Assembly (NCBI RefSeq): GCF_000203815.1
Contig: NW_004457729.1
Location: 930,674 to 994,673 of the forward strand
From: Cavenderia fasciculata
Taxonomy: Eukaryota; Evosea; Eumycetozoa; Acytosteliales; Cavenderiaceae
DNA length: 64,000 nucleotides
Reading direction: 5' to 3'
Shown here piece after piece: positions 38,960-51,544 of the stretch (positions are counted from its first letter, which is position 1; each line of letters begins with the position of its first letter). The notes under the pieces are model-generated. The model was not told where the DNA came from, did no database searches, and saw nothing but the letters and a program-made list of their open reading frames with translations. Position numbers and translations under genes: made by a program.

Positions 38960-41095
38960 TTAATTGTTAATATCAATTATATATGTAATTGATGACTGAG
39001 ATTTTGGTTCCAATTTATTTGGGACTAAAAGTGGAGTACTGGTTGGAGTTGGATTACAACTGCTGTTGTTGTTGGATTGTTGTTGTTGTTGTTGTGGGGC
39101 ATTAATTGGGACAGATGCACAATAGTTTTGGCCGTTTAGTTGGAGTTGGTGAGCGTATTGATGGTACTGTTGTTGTTGTTGTTGTTGTTGTTGTTGAATG
39201 TGTAGTTGTTGAAGTTGCATTTGATGGAGGTGTTGAGGATGATGGGGATGTTGGTTTAAAATGAAACCATTGGCTTGTTGTTGTTGATATTGTGGTGGTG
39301 GTTGTTGTTTTTGATGAAGGAATATTGGTACTGGTGGAGCGTTTGGATATGATGATGATGATGAGTGAGATGGAGATGGTGATGGAGATGGGAGTATTTG
39401 TACAAGGGAATTGGTGATGGTCATGGACGGGGAATGAGGGATACATGTGGCAAGGGAAGGGAGGGATTTGGTGAGTCTGAGTCTTTGGTTTTGATTGGAC
39501 GATGGAGATACATAATGCGATGGTGATGGAGGTGGTGAGGTGGGTGATGGTGGACAGGGGTTCATAATGTTTTGGATAGAGTAGGACGATGGGGATGGAG
39601 GTGGTGGTGGTGGAGGTGCGTGGAATGATTTGGGTGACATCATTTGAGGGGCGACTTGGTCACTGTTGCGCAAAGAGGAGAATGTTGGAGGTGACACCAT
39701 CAACATTCTTTTCTTGGGATGTGAAGGTGGTGAAGAGTAACCTTCATCCTCATCCTCTTCAACCATTTCATTTTCCTCAAAGATTGGTGATGACGTTCCA
39801 CCCATATGTTGCCACAGAGCCTTCATCTTGTTCTTGGCCTTTCTAATCTCCTCGGTCACCATATCCAGCTCTCTCTTTACATCCTCATCATTTTTAACCA
39901 AGAAATCCCTAATATTGAGCTCGTCTAAAATGAAAAATAAATTTGTTAATGGAATCAACCTTGGTTTCATTCATTGTTTGTACATACCAATGGGTAAATC
40001 AGGTTCAGATTCATCGTCAGATTCTGATTTTGATTTTCTTTTGAGGTGATTTCCAAGATCATTCTCAGAGAGTGATCTCTTCTTTAGTGGGATCTTGGAT
40101 TTGTCGCGGGGAGGCTTTTTGATGGTCCAGGGGTCAATGTCAATCGATGGTTTCAGTCTCCAAAATCCATTTTGTCGGAAATGTTCTGTTCCAGACTCGA
40201 ATAGATTTTTGCTGTGGCTGAGCATATCCTGAACTTGCTTTCTCCAGTTGTTGTCACCTTTTTTAAAAAAAAGAATAGGAATTAATTAATATAACCATAT
40301 ACTCTAATTGTGTTACTACTTTACTTTATACATACGGTCTTTGTGGGAAGGCTTACAGAGATAGTTCCAATGTTCATCCATCCAATTATAGACATCAGCT
40401 CGTAGATTAAAATAGGGCTGATGGGGATAACTTCTAGAGAGTGTATAAAACACGACTCTCATGATGGTAGACCAAGTTGGGTTTCTGATGACCAGTGTCG
40501 GGCATCCCCGAAGGCATAACATGCATTGAGGACGGTCACATTTGAACGAATCCATGGATGGAACGGTCGGTTGGTTCTCACAGATGGTCGGCGAACTATA
40601 AGAGTCGCTTGTCGAGTCGGCAGAGGTACAGGTATTCGGGGCGGCACTGGTCGTTACGGGAGAGGATGAACTAGTGGTGGTGATTTTGGTTGATGGGGAG
40701 GATTCGTTGACTAGGACGGTGAGGTTGTTGAATGATGAGTGATTGGAAGAGTTAGAGGTCAAAGTCGAGGTGGAGGAGGAGGTGGAGGTCGTAGGTTGGA
40801 AAACAGATGTTGGAGATGGAATGATGGTGGTGGTGGCGGTGGTGACAGACTTTGTCATTGGGGATTGTTGGTGGTGGTCTTGTCGTGATGGGTGTTGTGG
40901 ATGATGAACCATTTTAGCCAATAGTTTTGGGGTGTTTTCCACCGACAATTGTCTGTCAATCAGGTCTCCAGAGGCATCTGGTGATTCGGGTTTTGTCATC
41001 ATAGATGCCAATATGCATGCATAGTCGTTTTGGCATGGCGGGTGGTTGTCCCCGCCGTCAATAGGTGCCATAGATTGTAGAGTTTTAATATTCAT
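38960..41095 (-). CDS. Forkhead-like winged-helix nuclear protein with Pro/Gln-rich tail
   Basis: Exons 41095-40336, 40257-39988 and 39924-38960 join in frame to 664 aa. Residues 1-180 are Ser/Thr/Pro-rich. Then comes a Cys cluster (CDRPQCMLCLRGCP), and at about 200-290 a helical domain: WSTIMRVVFYTLSRSYP, YNWMDEHWNYLC, NWRKQVQDMLSHSKNLF, and RQNGFWRLKP. This spacing parallels forkhead/ASH2-type winged helices (helix, YxWI, WxNSIRHxLSxNxxF, GxWxL). A bipartite basic region follows (LKKRSLSEN...LKRKSKSES), then a coiled coil (about 345-390), then Pro- and Gln-rich sequence including polyQ. Probable DNA-binding regulator. The family call rests on pattern only. The start ATG is the first in frame after a possible splice acceptor. 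Confidence 0.65.
39171..39197. repeat. Triplet run encoding polyQ
   Basis: A pure TTG run on the + strand encodes Gln in the tail of the winged-helix gene. Confidence 0.8.
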
Positions 41096-42944
41096 TGTCA
41101 AATCCAAACTTTTAGAAAAGAATTAAAAAAAAAAAGTAAAGCAATCTTTTTAAAAATGGGTAGATAGAGACAAGAAAATAATTAAAAAATATAATCTATT
41201 TTAAAAATGAAAAATACCATAAAAGGTTAAATTGTTTTAATGGATTGATTTGGATTGATACTTGGAAACAATATTGATTGTTTCGGTGGGTAATCACAAT
41301 ATTCCAATAGAAAAAAAAAAAAAGTAAAAAGGAATGGATGGATGGAAATGGATGGGATTGATTGCGTGTAACAAAAAATAAAGTTTGGGGGAAATATCCT
41401 ATAATTATTAAAGAAAGTTATTTAACAATAATTATATGAAAAAAGTTGGGTTTTCTAAATTTGTTATTTGATTATTTTACAATTATTATTATTATTATTT
41501 TAGTTATTATATTATTTTAGTTATTATTTAAAGTGGAACCACAACTAGAATTGATATCAAACAGATATCTGGTTAAATAAAAAAAAAAAGATGGTATTGT
41601 TTGGAAAAAAAAAAAAAAAAAAGACCAGGTCCTTTTTGGATAGTTATTAAATAATTAATAATCTATCTTTTTCTTTTGAAAACCTAATAATCTAATGACA
41701 ATGGGTTTGGGTTGGTAGTAGTAGTAGTAGTAGTAGTGGTGGCGTTATTGTTGTGTTGTGTTGATGATGGGGAAAGAGAAAGAGTGATGATGGTAAGGTG
41801 GGGAAATACAGGCGATGAACGCGAGAATTTAGGAAAGTTCTTCTTTCTATTTTGATATTGGAAATGACCCAACAACAACAATTGTCTACTAACAATTCAA
41901 GAGATGAAAGTTAGTTATTAAAAATATAATCATCAACAACAACTGTCTGTCGATAAACAACAATTAATGGGTGGTCAGAGACGCCTTTAGTGATACACCT
42001 CAATAGATAGCATGGGGAATTCAAAAATAAAAAGGAGTGGGATATGAGCTGAGTGTAGAGCAGAGCAGAGCACACGACGATATAGAGAGAGAGAATAAGA
42101 GTAGGTGGTGTTTTTTGTCAAAGGAAAGAGAGAGAGAATTAATTAAATCACTATATTAATAAATCAAATATTGTTTTGTTTGATGTTTTTGCAATCGTCG
42201 TACGATACCCTCGCTCTACCTCTCCCATCCTCTTCTGGCTGATATGGATGGATGGATGATGGAATTGAATTGCGATTTGCAACAACAGTAAATTCAAAAA
42301 AGGTTAGGTGAATCAATTCAAAAATACCATATGTTCATTCTATTGAATCAAACTTAAACTTTTTGGAACAAATTGTTATCTCCTTCTCTCTCTCTCTCCC
42401 ATGGAGAGGAAGGGGGTGAGATATGATTTATATACTAATATGTGGGATCAGCTATCTATGCACAGCAGTACAGTCCTATTTGTTTTATTTTTTGATTGAT
42501 GGTGGTGGTGTTTTTGCTAGCTGTTGTTATTATCTATTGCCATTGTCGAGCGTGTGTGTATGTGTTTGACTGGTGGATGGTGGGAGGTATGTTTTGAATG
42601 GATGGATGGATGGATGGATGATTAAATACATTAAATGAATAATGAGGAGGGATGCTGTGCTGCATCCCTCACAGTCAGCAGTCTGTTGTTGTTTTGTACT
42701 TGCACTGCAGTGTAAGAGTAGAATGGCAAAACACTATGCGATGCGATGACAACTGTTGTGTGAGTGTGTCAATGTGTGTAAAGGTGTGGATTGATTATTA
42801 TTTTTTGGATATTGCCAGCAATCTCATGGAAATGCCAGGTTGGTTGTTGATACGATCAAATCGAAATCGGATAGAGGATGATATTACTACACAAATTGAG
42901 GGAGAATTCATGCAGTGAATAATGATATTAATGTGTATGTGTAA

Positions 42945-42956
<12 letters not shown>

Positions 42957-42979
<23 letters not shown>

Positions 42980-43005
42980 ATTATTATATATATATATATA
43001 TATAT
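42957..43005. repeat. (TG)n/(TA)n compound microsatellite
   Basis: A TG dinucleotide run is followed shortly by a TA run. The same strand has ATG/GAT repeats 80 bp downstream. Confidence 0.85.
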
Positions 43006-43221
43006 TTGTATATAACCAAACCCAACGAATTGGATTTGAGTTTGCATCATTTCGCAGGACAGACAATCATATAGTATGATGGATGATGATGATGATGATG
43101 AAGATGATGAGATGGATATGAATCGATGATGGAGAGAGAGAGAGAGAGGGGATGGTAAAGCTTGGGTGGGGTGGTGTGATCCAGTAAAGATTTTAAAAAA
43201 GGCAATGAGCAAATTGGTCAA

Positions 43222-43252
<31 letters not shown>

Positions 43253-43912
43253 TAAATACACCACAGATGATCAATAACAAAAACACAGTAGCGTGTGGGT
43301 GGTGTTTAAATAAGTTAGTTAGTTAGTGATCCTCCTTGCTTGTTCTAATACAAAAGAAGAGAAAGAGGAGGGTATTGGTATGGCTGATTGACTGACAATG
43401 CCATGATGATGATTAGGACGGTTTGTGATTTTATCAGGGGTAGGGGGTGTCAATCCGATTTATAAATCACTTGTAAGTGAAGAGGTAGGGAGGGAGGGAG
43501 GGAGGGAGGCAACCTATTTTTCCTTGTAAGGAATCTTGGAAAAAATAATAATTAATAATCATTATAATTAATTCCAGTCAGTAGTAGTGTGATGTGATGG
43601 TATGCCATACTATTCCTTCCTTTCAAAAATCTATACATCCATTTTTAACATTTTGTATTATTATAAATAAAGACCAAAGAGGGAGGGAGGATGTGGAATC
43701 AATTAGAAGTTATCTTTTTTACCCTAGAATGACCACGTTGCATTGCTAGCTGCTGTGATCAATTAATTCTTGTGGGTGGGTGGGCGGCCACGATAGATAT
43801 CTCATTAAATATCCATCATGATGGATGGTTGGAGTGTTGATGTTGTTGTTGTTGTTTATATTTGATCACTAGTGATTGTAACCATGGGTTGGGTGATAGT
43901 TTGTTGGTGGGA

Positions 43913-43928
43913 ATATCATGCATGATAT
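43913..43928. promoter_or_regulatory. 16-bp perfect palindrome atatcatgcatgatat
   Basis: Self-complementary over all 16 bases, in the long upstream region of gbpD and the winged-helix gene. A dimeric transcription-factor site is possible but unproven. Confidence 0.4.
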
Positions 43929-43963
43929 CATGGTGGTTGATTTGTTTAATTGATCGATTGGTT

Positions 43964-44000
43964 GAATTGTTTGATAAATCACTTTGATATCAAACAATTC
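43964..44000. promoter_or_regulatory. 13-bp perfect inverted repeat with 11-nt loop
   Basis: Arms gaattgtttgata (43964-43976) and tatcaaacaattc (43988-44000) pair perfectly around an 11-nt spacer. It could be an extended protein-binding site or an RNA hairpin; no T-run follows, so a terminator is unlikely. Confidence 0.45.
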
Positions 44001-45171
44001 AGATCACACAAATACATATGCCCGACATCCAATCCACTTTAATTAAATATTCTAATTTGTAGTTGGTTGGAAAGAGAGAGAAAGAGAGAGGGATGGATGG
44101 TATGGTATGGTGATTATGTCAAACTTGAAAACAGAAGAGTTATATATACCGATCTATACAGATCAAATTGAAGTTCTATTCTTCATCAATATTGATTGTA
44201 GTTTGTCTATATTGGGTTGCATTGATCATTGTTCATTTGAATGGTTGTTTCGGCAATGGATTGCCCAATATCTATCTATCCTTTAAGGTTGGATGATTGG
44301 ATAATAGCTAGAAGGAAGAAAAGTAGAACTTCAGAGAAGCTCGTAACTGTTGGCAAGAGCCTTTAACTTTTGAAGGATGAATGAACTGATCGATTTTGCC
44401 CAAGAATGGGCACATGAATTGTATCCGCAAATATAAACAAAGTGGTTGAGGAGGAAAAGGGGGAGAACAATGATAGAAGTTAACTGATGACCCCTATCTG
44501 TTGTGTGTAGTTTTGGTCATCGAACAATCGCGGCCGACTCATCAAAGTCGAGATTGATTTCTGAGTTGCAAAGTCGATTCGTTGAAGTGTTGGTGAAAAA
44601 AATAACAAATCGGAACAAGTTGTTTTCGGATCGACACAACAACGCTGTGATTGATGAATAGGGTGGATCACTGGTACCACGGGTATGGAGACCCTCCAAC
44701 CAGTTCTCTCTTTATCGACATGTTGTTTCCCAATCGCCACCTCCCTCCCCACAAAAAAGAAAGATAAGGAAAAGAGCCTTATTAGATGTTTCGATTCATT
44801 CATTCATTCTTTCATTCATTCACAACAACACACAACGTTTGATTACCTTCGTCGTTTATTATTATATTTGATATATAACATACAATTATTTATTTATTTA
44901 TTATTTATTTATTTATTTATTACAACATTATTTATTTGAAACAGAGACAGAGAAAGAGAGAAGTAGAAAGTAAAGAGTCAAAAGAAAGAAAAAGAATAGT
45001 GTACAAGTCATAGTTGATTATTTGAAATAAGATATAAAAGGTAATGTGTTATGTTGGTTTCCTATCCCCTAAACCCCCGTCCCTTTCACTTCACCTTCAC
45101 ACCACCACCACCACCACCACCCAACTATATTGTGACAGGTCATCGTCAACTTCAAAGTGTGTAGGGCTAAA

Positions 45172-45183
45172 ACCATGCATGGT
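45172..45183. promoter_or_regulatory. 12-bp palindrome accatgcatggt
   Basis: Perfect palindrome 38 bp upstream of the 18-bp palindrome at 45221, in the same gene-free stretch. Confidence 0.35.
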
Positions 45184-45220
45184 CTCTCTCTCTCTCTTTA
45201 AATCAATCAATGATTAGCAT

Positions 45221-45238
45221 CGACGATACGTATCGTCG
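45221..45238. promoter_or_regulatory. 18-bp perfect palindrome cgacgatacgtatcgtcg
   Basis: Completely self-complementary and GC-richer than its AT-rich surroundings, so unlikely to arise from simple-repeat drift. Candidate binding site for a dimeric regulator, about 1.9 kb upstream of the gbpD start. Confidence 0.45.
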
Positions 45239-47097
45239 GAGACTGGTTGTTGTTGTTGTTGTTGTTTGTGTAGAGTGGTGATGATGATGATGATGATCAT
45301 GTGATGTTTAGTCTCTCTTCCTCCAATAAAGTTTAGATGGCTGTAATATAACTAGTATTTATAGCCTTAACCACAACCACAAAACAATAATAATAATAAT
45401 ACATGCATTCATGCATCACCACCTAGGTGGCTGGTTTGGGGGGTTGGTTGTTGAAAACTGATTGATGACACCCACATACCACACACGCACTAATCTCGAT
45501 CTGGCTGTTTGGTTGGGTGAGTGGGGGTAATACATACACACATTTTTAAACAACGTCGATTTTTATTATCAGCTGCATGGGATCGCACTTTGTTAATGTT
45601 AAAACAAACAAAACAAAACATATCAATCACAAAGCAAACATACAACAATTGTACATTTAACAAACTAATCCCAAACAACAACAACAACAACAACAACAAA
45701 CATCATAACATATTGTCGCAGTCATCGTAGAGACCTCCAGAGGAAATAGACAGATAACCAATCAATCAATCAATCAATCAACCAACAATAGACAGATAAC
45801 CCTTACTACTACTACTATAGATAGAATATAATATATATAAATATAACATATTAATAATAATAATAGAACAATCATTCAACAACAGATAATAAGAGATAGA
45901 TAGATTGATAATAAGGTGTTAGAGAGAGACAGACGAAAAAAAAGGTGTAGTGTATGTGCTGTGTGTGGTGTAAATATTGATGTGAGGGTGTGTGGTCAGG
46001 ATAGAGAGAGAGAGAGAGAGAGAGTGTGCTGCAGCAGTATTGTGTAGTTGGTTCGTCGTCGTCGTCGTTTCATTCACATATACCATGGTATCGCAGTCAG
46101 TCAGGTCAGCAGTACTACTACTACTTACTTGGTTATATTAAAGAATCAAATCAAATTATTACGTCCTCATTCCTCCTCCATACCAACTTTGGGAGAGACA
46201 GACAATAAGAAGTGGGTAGGGTGGGTGTGCCGATGAAGAATTGATTGATTGATTGATTGATTGCTAAATGGTGTGATTGGTCAGCCACAGACTTTTCATT
46301 CATATTTAATAATCTACCCAATCGACTATCATTCCACAACACACTCTATCAAACAAACAAACAACAGACAATCAATTATATAATTATCGTTCCCACCACT
46401 TTTTCTTCTTCTTCCTATTATTCTTCTTCTTCTTCTTCTACTTGTTTCTCTATTCTCACTAAATAATTGATATCAATTGTATTTGTATATATATATATAT
46501 ATATATATGATTATTTAATTGATTCATTCATTCATTCATTCGTTCATTCAATTGTTATAATAATAATCACACTTTTTAAAACAACGCAGCATCACACAGC
46601 AGACAGCAATATCAGCATCGACATTTTTCTTATTTATTTATTTATAATTTAATATATTTAATATTAATACCTATCTATCTATCTATTTATTTATTTATTT
46701 ATTTATTTATTTACTTGTATACACACAAATTTAGTAGTTAACATTTATTCTGCAGCAGAGGGTATTATTAGCATTCGGCACACAACAACCCATCATCGGA
46801 AATAGAAATCAAAAAAAAAAAAAAAGAAGGGTAATCGCGATTAACGGCACCTTACTTTGGTTAGACATCCACAACAACAACAACTACAACAAAAAAAGAT
46901 ATTTTAGTTTCACAATTGGGGTATTACAAGCAGGCTGCAAAGTAATCTTAAAACTCCATCAATCACATCCACTACTTACCTACTACTATAACAAGCAGCA
47001 ATACTAATAATAATAATAATAATAATAATAAGATTACAACAACAAACAAAAAAAGATATACAAAAGACAACAACAATAATAGGAATATTATATAAAA

Positions 47098-50000
47098 ATG
47101 GAGGGAGGAGGAGTAGTATCAGCTCCATCTTTTCCATTCTACCTGCCAGATGAAGAAAGCTATATTGTATACTTAACAAATGTAAATAGAAAAGATGGTT
47201 GCAGTGCCATCAAATGTTGCACTCTTGCAAAACTTATAGAGAAATTGTCACAATCCATTAATTATGGTAAGTCAGTCAACAACCCAACGAAATCAACAGT
47301 GATCACAAACTTAACAATATAATTCTATTTTATAGATAATTATTCAGTGTCTGCATTTTTTTTAACATATAAAGATTATACTCGACCAATGGAGGTATTA
47401 CAATTGCTTGCATCAAGATATGCTGGCCCACCACCTGGATCTTGTAAAGATCATCTTAGAAGATTTGAAATTGAAATTGAAATTGTTCAAACAAAGTATG
47501 TTATTTGTTGGAGTCAATCTATATGTATTAATGTTGTACAATTATTAATATTCTGAATCTTTCATAGTGTAATCAATATGTTTAGACAATTAATTGGAAC
47601 ACTTGTTGAAAAGGATTTTGAAGATAAACCATTTTCCAATTCTGCCACTGAATTTATGAATTCATTGCCAGAGGATGTAAAGAATGAAATGTTTTTAATT
47701 TATTACAAAGCCAAGAAATTGACAAAGTCACCATCTTCTCAAACCATAGTTACTCCACCACCAAAACCTAATAATATTTCATCGGCATCATCGACCATGA
47801 GATTCTCCTATTCAGTTAGTCCTGTATGTATAGAGTAGAGCTATGAGAATATTAATAATATCCAGTGAACTATATTGACTCTTTTTTTTACTTTTAGAAA
47901 ACTCAATCACCCAATTCAACATCAAATGTATTACAAGGATTATTAAGTGTGAATAGTCCTAGTAATAGTGGAGGTAATAGTCCGACCAATAGTACACATC
48001 TTCAACCATCGACATCATTGGACAATCCAAGAAGCAGTGTAAAGTTACCAAAGGGTTTCATGTCGAAAATACTGCCCTCTGGTAGTAGCACCAATTTAAT
48101 GTCCTATGCCAATACCAGTAACCCAAATATCAATGTGAATGGTAGTAAAGATAACAGTAGCAACAACAGCAGCATAAGTAACAGCAGCAGTAACAATAGT
48201 AGTAGTGGAGGTAGTTCTAGTATATCCAATTCCTCATCAGCATCATCTACGAATCTTTATAATAATTATCATGGTATTAATGGTCAAAATATTGATGAAG
48301 ATAATCCTTGTAAGTGATATGAATATATATATTTTAAAATCAATAATATATTAATCATACTATATATTATTATTTAGACCCAGAGAAAACAGCATTTGCA
48401 CCAGAATATATTGCAAGAGAATTAACAGTTATGGAATTTGAATTAATATCAGCATTAACATTAAATGAATTTTCACAAAGACAATGGAACAAGGAAAATC
48501 AAGCTATTAATATTCAAAATTTAATTACTTGGTTTAATAGAGTATGTGTGATTTTTTAAAAAAATACAATAATAATACATTGTATTGTGTGATGTGTATT
48601 AATATTATGAGTTTATTTTTTTAGATTAGTTCGTGGGTATCAACAAAAATTATTTCAAAAGAAACACCAGAAGAAAGGGCGGTTATTATAGAGGCATTTA
48701 TTAATATAGCAAATTATGCAAAGGAATTAAAAAATTATAATTGTGTTATGGAAATTCTTGGTAGTTTACATAATTCATCGATCAGTAGATTAAAAAATAG
48801 TTGGGCTGTATGTATAGATAGATAGATAGATAATTATATCTATTGATACTAATAATATATATTTAATTTTTATTTAGTTAATATCACAAAAAGCAAATGA
48901 TATGTTTCAAACATTAAATACAACGATGAGCCCGGATATTAATTTTAGATTGTACAGAAAAAATTTGGGAGCCGTTTTACCAAGCGAACCATGCATTCCA
49001 TATTTGGGATTATTTTTGACAGATTACACCTATTTGGTGGAGAGCAACCCGCCGATGATTGGCGCCGATGGCTCGATGGTCAACGTCGAGCGTATTTATT
49101 TAATTAGTGCGCGTATACAAGAGTTCTTCCAGTTGTTTACCAACTGCAGCTATGGATTCACATCGATGCCACAGATCAGAGAGGCGATCCTCACCGAAAA
49201 GGTGTGGGAGGAAAACGAGATCTTTAGACTGTCGAAAATACGCGAGGAGCAGCACTCGATAGCAAACAGTGTCGGCGGTGTTGGTGGCGGTGGGGCAGGC
49301 GCAGATGGAAAAGGGAGTGGTGTTGGCGGAAAGGGCGGCGACTCGTCGGCGCTGAGCGGCAGCACGGTGGCGGGGTCGAGCAGCGGCAGCAGTCTCAACC
49401 TGGCATCGTCGTTGGCGGGCGAGAAGAAGCGCAAAAACTTTGTCACCAAGTACCGCATGTCGTTTACGGGCAACGACCCTCCACCCAGCATTTCGCCGAC
49501 GCTGTCGGAAAGAGACTGGAAGATTTTGACGACCAATGCCAAGACGATAAAGTGTAAAAAGGGAAAGAAGATATTGTCGATTGGCGAGGTCAACAGCAGC
49601 TTGTACCGTGTGGAGGCGGGTCGCGTCAAGTTTGAGAACGCAGCGTCGCCCGAGGATGTGCGGTACATAGAGATGGGCGAGATCTTTGGCGAGGAGTCGT
49701 TCCTGTACGAGCGTCCGATGCCGTGCAACGTGCTGGCCGACAGCGACGACTGCGAGCTGATCGAGATTGAAAAGACATTCATCCTGCAGCTGTTTACGAG
49801 CGAGCCTATCCTCGCGGCCACCTACTACAAACATATTGCAGTGTTGATGGCTGAGCGTCTGCTATTTGTATTAAACAATGAGACGACGTTGACCAGCGCC
49901 AGCAGCTTTGTTGGCGGCAACCGCTACAACGGCTCGTTTGCACCCATCATCTCGATCAACAACATCATCCGCAATGCCAATGTCGGGGGTAGCAGCAGCG

Positions 50001-51172
50001 TCGGCAGCGCGAGCAGCTCCACGCATAGCAGTCCCAACCACAGCCCAAGCAACAGCCACTGCTACGGCCAGCCACCCGCCTGCACGACACCCAGCGACTC
50101 AAACAGCACCGGCTCGGGCACACCAACCTCCGCATCACCCAAGCTGCAGTCGTCGCAGTCGTCCATGTCACTCAACGAGAACAAGCGCCGCTCCATCGCC
50201 ATCGAGCCGAGCTCAATGGACCTGCTCCGTTTGGGCAACGACAGTCGCTTCATCACGACGTTCCGTCTGTCGCCCGAAGAGGTCATTGTCAAGAGCTACA
50301 CGTGCAAGCATAATGGTATCACTGGCACACTCTACATCACCAAGCATCACCTGTGCTTTGAGGGCAAGTTGTTTGGCATCCACAAACAAAAGACCAACCC
50401 CTTTGACAAGATCTCCAAGATCCTGCCGGAAAAGGGCGGTCTCTCGCTGACCACAAATGGCAAGGTCAAAAAGTACTCTTTTAAAAACCAAGATGAAGTG
50501 ACCGAGGCCTACAGCATCATGACCAAGATCTGGAAGAACCACTTTAACAATGTTCGGTCGCCGGCCAAGTCGGTCTCTGCGTCCACGACCCCACCCACGC
50601 CACCCCGTTCCCCCAAGGTTGGACGCGGTGAGTCATTTTCAGGAATAACAGATCTCCCGACCAAAGACGAATGGAGTGCTATTCTCAAAGGTGCCAAGAC
50701 TGTCCAATTTAAAAAAGGAGAGGTTATCATTGTCGAAGGTGTAGAGTTTCACAAGATCTTTCAAATTGCAAAGGGTGAATGTACCATTGTCAAAGGATTG
50801 GTAAATGATAGTTTGGGTAGTGACAATACAACTACCTCGACCACCTCTACTGCTACCACCACCACCACATTAACAACACCAGTTACATCACCGATGAAGT
50901 CTATTTCATTCTCTTCGAGTTCTAGCAAGGGATTGACAGTCCTCACCAAGTTGTCGACGGGCAGCATCTTTGGCGAGATGAGTTTCTTGCTACAAGGAGG
51001 TTCGCCCATTTCCGTTATTGTCAGCAGTGATGTTTTGGAAGTCTATACACTCGAAGGCTATTTCCTCAACATTATCCTAAAATCCAAACCACTCTTGGCT
51101 CCAAAATTCTACAAATATTTGGCATGTGTATTGGATACTCGAATCAAACAATACAAACAATCGATTTTATAA
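47098..51172 (+). CDS. gbpD: GbpD-type RasGEF with two cyclic-nucleotide-binding domains and GRAM domain
   Basis: Guanine-nucleotide exchange factor. In D. discoideum GbpD acts on Rap1 and controls substrate adhesion and polarity. Exons 47098-47266, 47336-47495, 47568-47823, 47898-48309, 48378-48541, 48625-48807 and 48878-51172 total 1212 aa with all joins in frame. Domains: RasGEF-N about 1-150; Ser/Asn/Gly linker to about 330; catalytic RasGEF about 333-575 (YIARELTVMEFELISAL, LVESNPPMIG); cNMP-binding fold 1 about 660-780 (GEIFGEESFLYERPMPC); GRAM about 905-1010; cNMP-binding fold 2 about 1045-1205 (GSIFGEMSFLLQGGSPISV). The order matches GbpD rather than GbpC, which has LRR-Roc-COR-kinase ahead. 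The phosphate-binding cassettes depart from the classical RAA motif, so cyclic-nucleotide affinity is uncertain. Codon use changes sharply inside the last exon. Confidence 0.92.
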
Positions 51173-51544
51173 AAATAATCAATTTAATTTATTGGTTACA
51201 ACTAACTAACACAAACTAACAACAGACAAAAGAAAGAGAAAGAGAGAGAGAGAGAGAGAAGAAAAGAGTCAATCAATCAATCAATAATTCTTCTTTCTTT
51301 TTCCCCCCCCAATTTATTTATTTTTTGGGTATGCAACAAACATTCAACATTTAAAATAATAATATTAAATAATAATAAATGGATGTCATACTTTTAAACT
51401 CTAGTTTATATAACAACAAACCAGAGAATCAAAAACACAAGAATAAAATTATCATTTTTATTCTTTCAAATAGGGTACCTACCCTACACCTTTTTTTTTG
51501 TAATTATTATTTTTACACATTTATTTATTTATTTATTCTTATTC
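51173..51544. other. Convergent 3' intergenic region
   Basis: About 370 bp between the 3' ends of gbpD and the unrecognised minus-strand gene. Contains a GA run near 51239-51261, a C-run near 51303 and AATAAA-like polyadenylation signals. No gene seen. Confidence 0.5.

Larger units (their letters stand above)
41096..47097. other. Six-kilobase gene-free stretch between winged-helix gene and gbpD
   Basis: By far the longest non-coding interval in the window; the others are under 1 kb. It separates two divergent genes and is packed with microsatellites: GGAT (about 42597-42622), TG/TA (42957-43005), ATG/GAT (43080-43100), TTA (43224-43252), GGGA (43490-43508), ACC (45101-45121), AAC (45679-45700), GA (46004-46024), TCT (46400-46442), TA (46485-46508) and TTTA (46683-46712). 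It also holds perfect palindromes (separate entries). Open frames up to 107 codons exist but show no domain or codon pattern I trust. Long upstream regions of this kind often carry enhancers, 5' UTR exons or ncRNAs in developmentally regulated dictyostelid genes (inference). Confidence 0.6.

Noticed and set aside
42652-42918. 88-codon + strand ORF in the long intergenic region
   Set aside because: Composition is that of the surrounding repeats; no homologue or splice signals recognised.
44480-44803. 107-codon minus-strand ORF in the long intergenic region
   Set aside because: The sequence is less repetitive than its surroundings, but the residues show no domain or hydrophobic pattern and no neighbouring exons fit. 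Kept as non-coding.
49100-49834. Long minus-strand ORFs (up to 244 codons) opposite gbpD
   Set aside because: Caused by the GC-rich codon island removing stop codons on the antisense; they cross known RasGEF and cNMP domains on the sense strand.
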